A stretch of 6,352 bases of DNA from an uncultured Actinomycetes bacterium (lineage in GTDB: Bacteria > Actinomycetota > Thermoleophilia > Solirubrobacterales > 70-9), in NCBI GenBank assembly GCA_946886425.1, contig CAMPIP010000139.1:1-6352 (forward strand). Direction: 5' to 3'. Shown in pieces: positions 4,725 to 6,352 of the stretch. The notes beneath the pieces are model-generated. The model was not told the origin of the DNA. It did not search any database and worked only from the letters and a program-made list of their open reading frames with translations. Positions within the stretch are counted from its first letter, which is position 1, and every line of letters starts with the position of its first letter. The position numbers were made by a program, and so were the translations under genes.

Positions 4725-5639
4725 CTAGCCGGAACGGACAGGCCGCTCGACCGGGCGGGCGCGGGCGGCGGTGCCGGCGATCTCGGTGACGTAGGTGGGC
4801 CAGAGCTCGCGCGGGAGGTCGTGGCCCATCCCCTCGATCAGCTTGAGCCGAGCACCGGGGATCGCCTTGGCGGTGGCGCGCCCGCCCGAGGGTCGGACCA
4901 GGACGTCGCTGTCGCCGTGGATCACGGTCGCCGGCACCTCGACCTTGCGGAGGCCGCGGGTGCGGTCGCCGGACGCGGTGATCGCGTGCAGCTGGCGGGC
5001 GACCCCGGCGGAAGAGTGGCCGCGATCGTAAGCGAGCCCGGCGATGCGGCGCAGGCGCTCTTCGTCGAAGGGGTAGGCGGGCGAGCCGATCACCCCGAAG
5101 GTCTTGACCGCCCGCTCGATCGCGGCGTCGCGGCTGCGCGGCGGCGTCCCCAGCAGGACGCCGAAGGCCTTGAAGGTCGGGAAGCCGACCCAGCGATTGC
5201 CGGTCGTCGACATGATCGAGACCAGCGAGCGGACCCGGTCCGGGTGCTCGATCGCGGTCGTCTGCACGATCATCCCGCCCATCGAGGCGCCGACCAGGTG
5301 GGCCGACTCGATCTCCAGGTGATCCATCAGGCCGACCGTGTCGGCGGCCATGTCGCTCAACAGGTAGGGAGCAGTGGCGCGCCGCCCGGAGAGCATGTCG
5401 ATCCGGTTCGGCACCCCCGCCGACTCGATCTTGGTCGAGCGGCCGATGTCGCGGTTGTCGAACCGAACGACCCGGAAGCCCCGTTCGGCCAGCATCAGGC
5501 AGAGCTCCTCGTCCCAGGCGATCATCTGCGTCGCCAGGCCCATCACCAGCAGCAGCGGCTCGCCGTCGGAATCGCCGATCTCCTGGTAGGCCAGCTCGAT
5601 CCCGTTCGCCGGGCCAAGCCGCTCTTCGCTCAACCGCAT
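4725..5639 (-). CDS. Alpha/beta-hydrolase fold protein
   Basis: A 304-residue cytoplasmic hydrolase. After a strand-rich start (GIELAYQEIGDSDGEPLLLVMGL) comes FRVVRFDNRDIGRSTKI, which I recognise from RdmC/aclacinomycin-methylesterase-like and related esterases. The nucleophile elbow is G-A-S-M-G-G, with Ser119; the acid is probably Asp245 in HGDSDVLV, and the base His273 in GMGHDLP, so the triad is complete. The lid region is about 145-225. The substrate cannot be told from sequence. The frame is open far upstream (to 5933), but that part is antisense to the divergent metallophosphoesterase and of low complexity, so the ATG at 5639 is chosen. A TANNNT box (TACACT) ends 6 nt before that ATG and no Shine-Dalgarno lies near, suggesting a leaderless mRNA. 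This is a chromosomal, not element, gene. Confidence 0.9.
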   Translation of the reverse strand: MRLSEERLGPANGIELAYQEIGDSDGEPLLLVMGLATQMIAWDEELCLMLAERGFRVVRFDNRDIGRSTKIESAGVPNRIDMLSGRRATAPYLLSDMAADTVGLMDHLEIESAHLVGASMGGMIVQTTAIEHPDRVRSLVSIMSTTGNRWVGFPTFKAFGVLLGTPPRSRDAAIERAVKTFGVIGSPAYPFDEERLRRIAGLAYDRGHSSAGVARQLHAITASGDRTRGLRKVEVPATVIHGDSDVLVRPSGGRATAKAIPGARLKLIEGMGHDLPRELWPTYVTEIAGTAARARPVERPVRSG

Positions 5640-5688
5640 CGGGCGAGTGTAGCCACCTGGCTGCCCAGCCAGGCTGTAAAAAGCCCCC
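5640..5688. promoter_or_regulatory. Compact divergent promoter with central palindrome
   Basis: Within 49 nt: TACACT on the minus strand (5651-5646) with exactly 6 nt to the hydrolase ATG; TAAAAA on the plus strand (5677-5682) with exactly 6 nt to the metallophosphoesterase ATG; and between them the inverted repeat CCTGGCTG (5656-5663), CC, CAGCCAGG (5666-5673). The -10 placement puts +1 at or next to each start codon, as in leaderless actinobacterial transcripts. The palindrome could bind a regulator of both genes. Confidence 0.5.
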
Positions 5689-6352
5689 ATGCGAACGGCG
5701 ATCGTCTCGGACTTGCACCTCGGCGGCGCCGTCGGCGACGACGTCCTCCGCGATCCGGCGATCGCGGCGCTGCTGCTCGAGGAGATCGGCGACGCCGACC
5801 GGGTGGTGCTGCTCGGCGACGCGGTCGAGCTGCGCGACCTACCGCTCGGCGTCGCGCTCGCCTCGGCCCGGCCGTTCTTCGCCGCGCTTGGCGCGGCGCT
5901 GGCCGGCCGCGAGGTCCTGCTCGTCCCCGGCAACCACGATTACCGCTTCGCCGAACCGCTGCTGGACGCCCTCTCGCTGGCCGGTGAGCCGCTCGGACTG
6001 GAGCAGCTCTACGACCCCGGGTCCGGCCCGACCGCGACACTGGCCGAGTGGCTGGCGCCGGCGCGGCTGCGCCTCGCCTACCCGGGGATCTGGCTGCGCG
6101 AGGACGTTTACGCGACCCACGGCCACTACATGGACCCGCACCTGACCCTGCCGCGAGCGGAGTGCATCGCCGCCGCGACGGTGCGGCGGCTCTCCGGCCC
6201 GATCCCCGACGTCGCGACCCCGGCTGACTACGAGCGGATCCTCGCCCCGATCTACGGCCTGGGATACGGCGCCGCCCAGGGCCGGCGACCGCGCCGCCGG
6301 CGCGGCCACCCCGCCGAGGGCATTTGGAAGATGCTCTCCGGCAACGACGGCG
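5689..6352 (+). CDS. Calcineurin-like metallophosphoesterase (3' end beyond window)
   Basis: A 221-residue N-terminal portion, open at the window end. It carries the metal-binding signature of the family in order: D8-x-H10 in IVSDLHLGG, G-D44 in VVLLGDAVE, G-N82-H83-D in LLVPGNHDYRF, and the G-H146 motif in YATHGHYMD. These residues ligate a dinuclear metal centre that hydrolyses phosphomono- or diesters, so phosphohydrolase activity is secure, the substrate not. A probable insert (about 95-135) lies between the GNHD and GH motifs, and a very basic stretch (GRRPRRRRGHP, about 198-208) follows the catalytic motifs. The ATG follows TAAAAA by 6 nt without a ribosome-binding site. The gene is divergent from the hydrolase and may share its control region. 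Confidence 0.9.
   Translation, partial: MRTAIVSDLHLGGAVGDDVLRDPAIAALLLEEIGDADRVVLLGDAVELRDLPLGVALASARPFFAALGAALAGREVLLVPGNHDYRFAEPLLDALSLAGEPLGLEQLYDPGSGPTATLAEWLAPARLRLAYPGIWLREDVYATHGHYMDPHLTLPRAECIAAATVRRLSGPIPDVATPADYERILAPIYGLGYGAAQGRRPRRRRGHPAEGIWKMLSGNDG

Noticed and set aside
4537..5718. Minus-strand open frame (393 codons) in a second frame over the hydrolase
   Set aside because: Low-complexity Arg/Pro/Gly-rich translation that also crosses tRNA-Leu; the hydrolase frame has clear motifs.
5640..5933. N-terminal extension of the hydrolase to an upstream ATG
   Set aside because: The added 98 residues are Ser/Arg/Pro/Ala-rich, antisense to the metallophosphoesterase motifs, and lie upstream of a well-placed -10 box.
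4650..5987. Long plus-strand open frame (445 codons) over the hydrolase gene
   Set aside because: It is antisense to a hydrolase with a full catalytic triad, its composition is Arg/Gly/Ala/Asp-rich with no domain, and it overlaps tRNA-Leu. A typical high-GC shadow frame.
1..6352. CRISPR array or toxin-antitoxin module
   Set aside because: No regularly spaced repeats of suitable length were seen, and the small regulator pair lacks any recognisable toxin fold or motif.

Overview
The window reads as high-GC actinobacterial DNA, probably from the Thermoleophilia (Solirubrobacterales-type). This rests on the style of the integrase, the XRE regulator and the TrwC-like relaxase start, and on promoters that resemble TANNNT boxes; no search was run. 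Two parts can be distinguished.

(1) Positions 1 to about 4450 look like one end of an integrated, probably decayed, mobilizable or conjugative element lying against the 3' end of a tRNA-Glu(CTC) gene. From the left: the N-terminus of a MobF/TrwC-type relaxase (minus, cut by the window edge, with an unexpected continuation after residue 33); a two-helix membrane protein with a long charged tail (plus); a minus-strand regulatory group of a small coiled-coil/HTH protein, a winged-helix-like protein and an XRE regulator, with a 20-bp perfect-arm palindrome between the first and second; a plus-strand run of a DUF7718-like protein and two small tandem paralogues that match no family I know; an AlpA/excisionase-like HTH protein (plus); and a tyrosine recombinase (minus) that stops just after the first catalytic Arg box and so lacks the rest of its active site. 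Three 12-bp-spaced repeats between the integrase and the tRNA may be integrase arm sites. The element's far attachment site is not in the window.

(2) Positions from about 4450 to 6352 look like ordinary chromosome: tRNA-Glu (minus) with a clear intrinsic terminator, a divergent tRNA-Leu(CAG) (plus), an alpha/beta hydrolase (minus) and a divergent metallophosphoesterase (plus, running off the window). The 49-bp region between the last two genes has a -10-like box 6 nt before each ATG, no Shine-Dalgarno, and a perfect-arm palindrome in the middle: a compact divergent, probably leaderless, promoter.

The strongest points for follow-up are the truncated integrase paired with a complete excisionase-like gene, the tandem paralogue pair, the odd relaxase continuation at the left edge, and the operator-like repeats in front of the minus-strand regulators.
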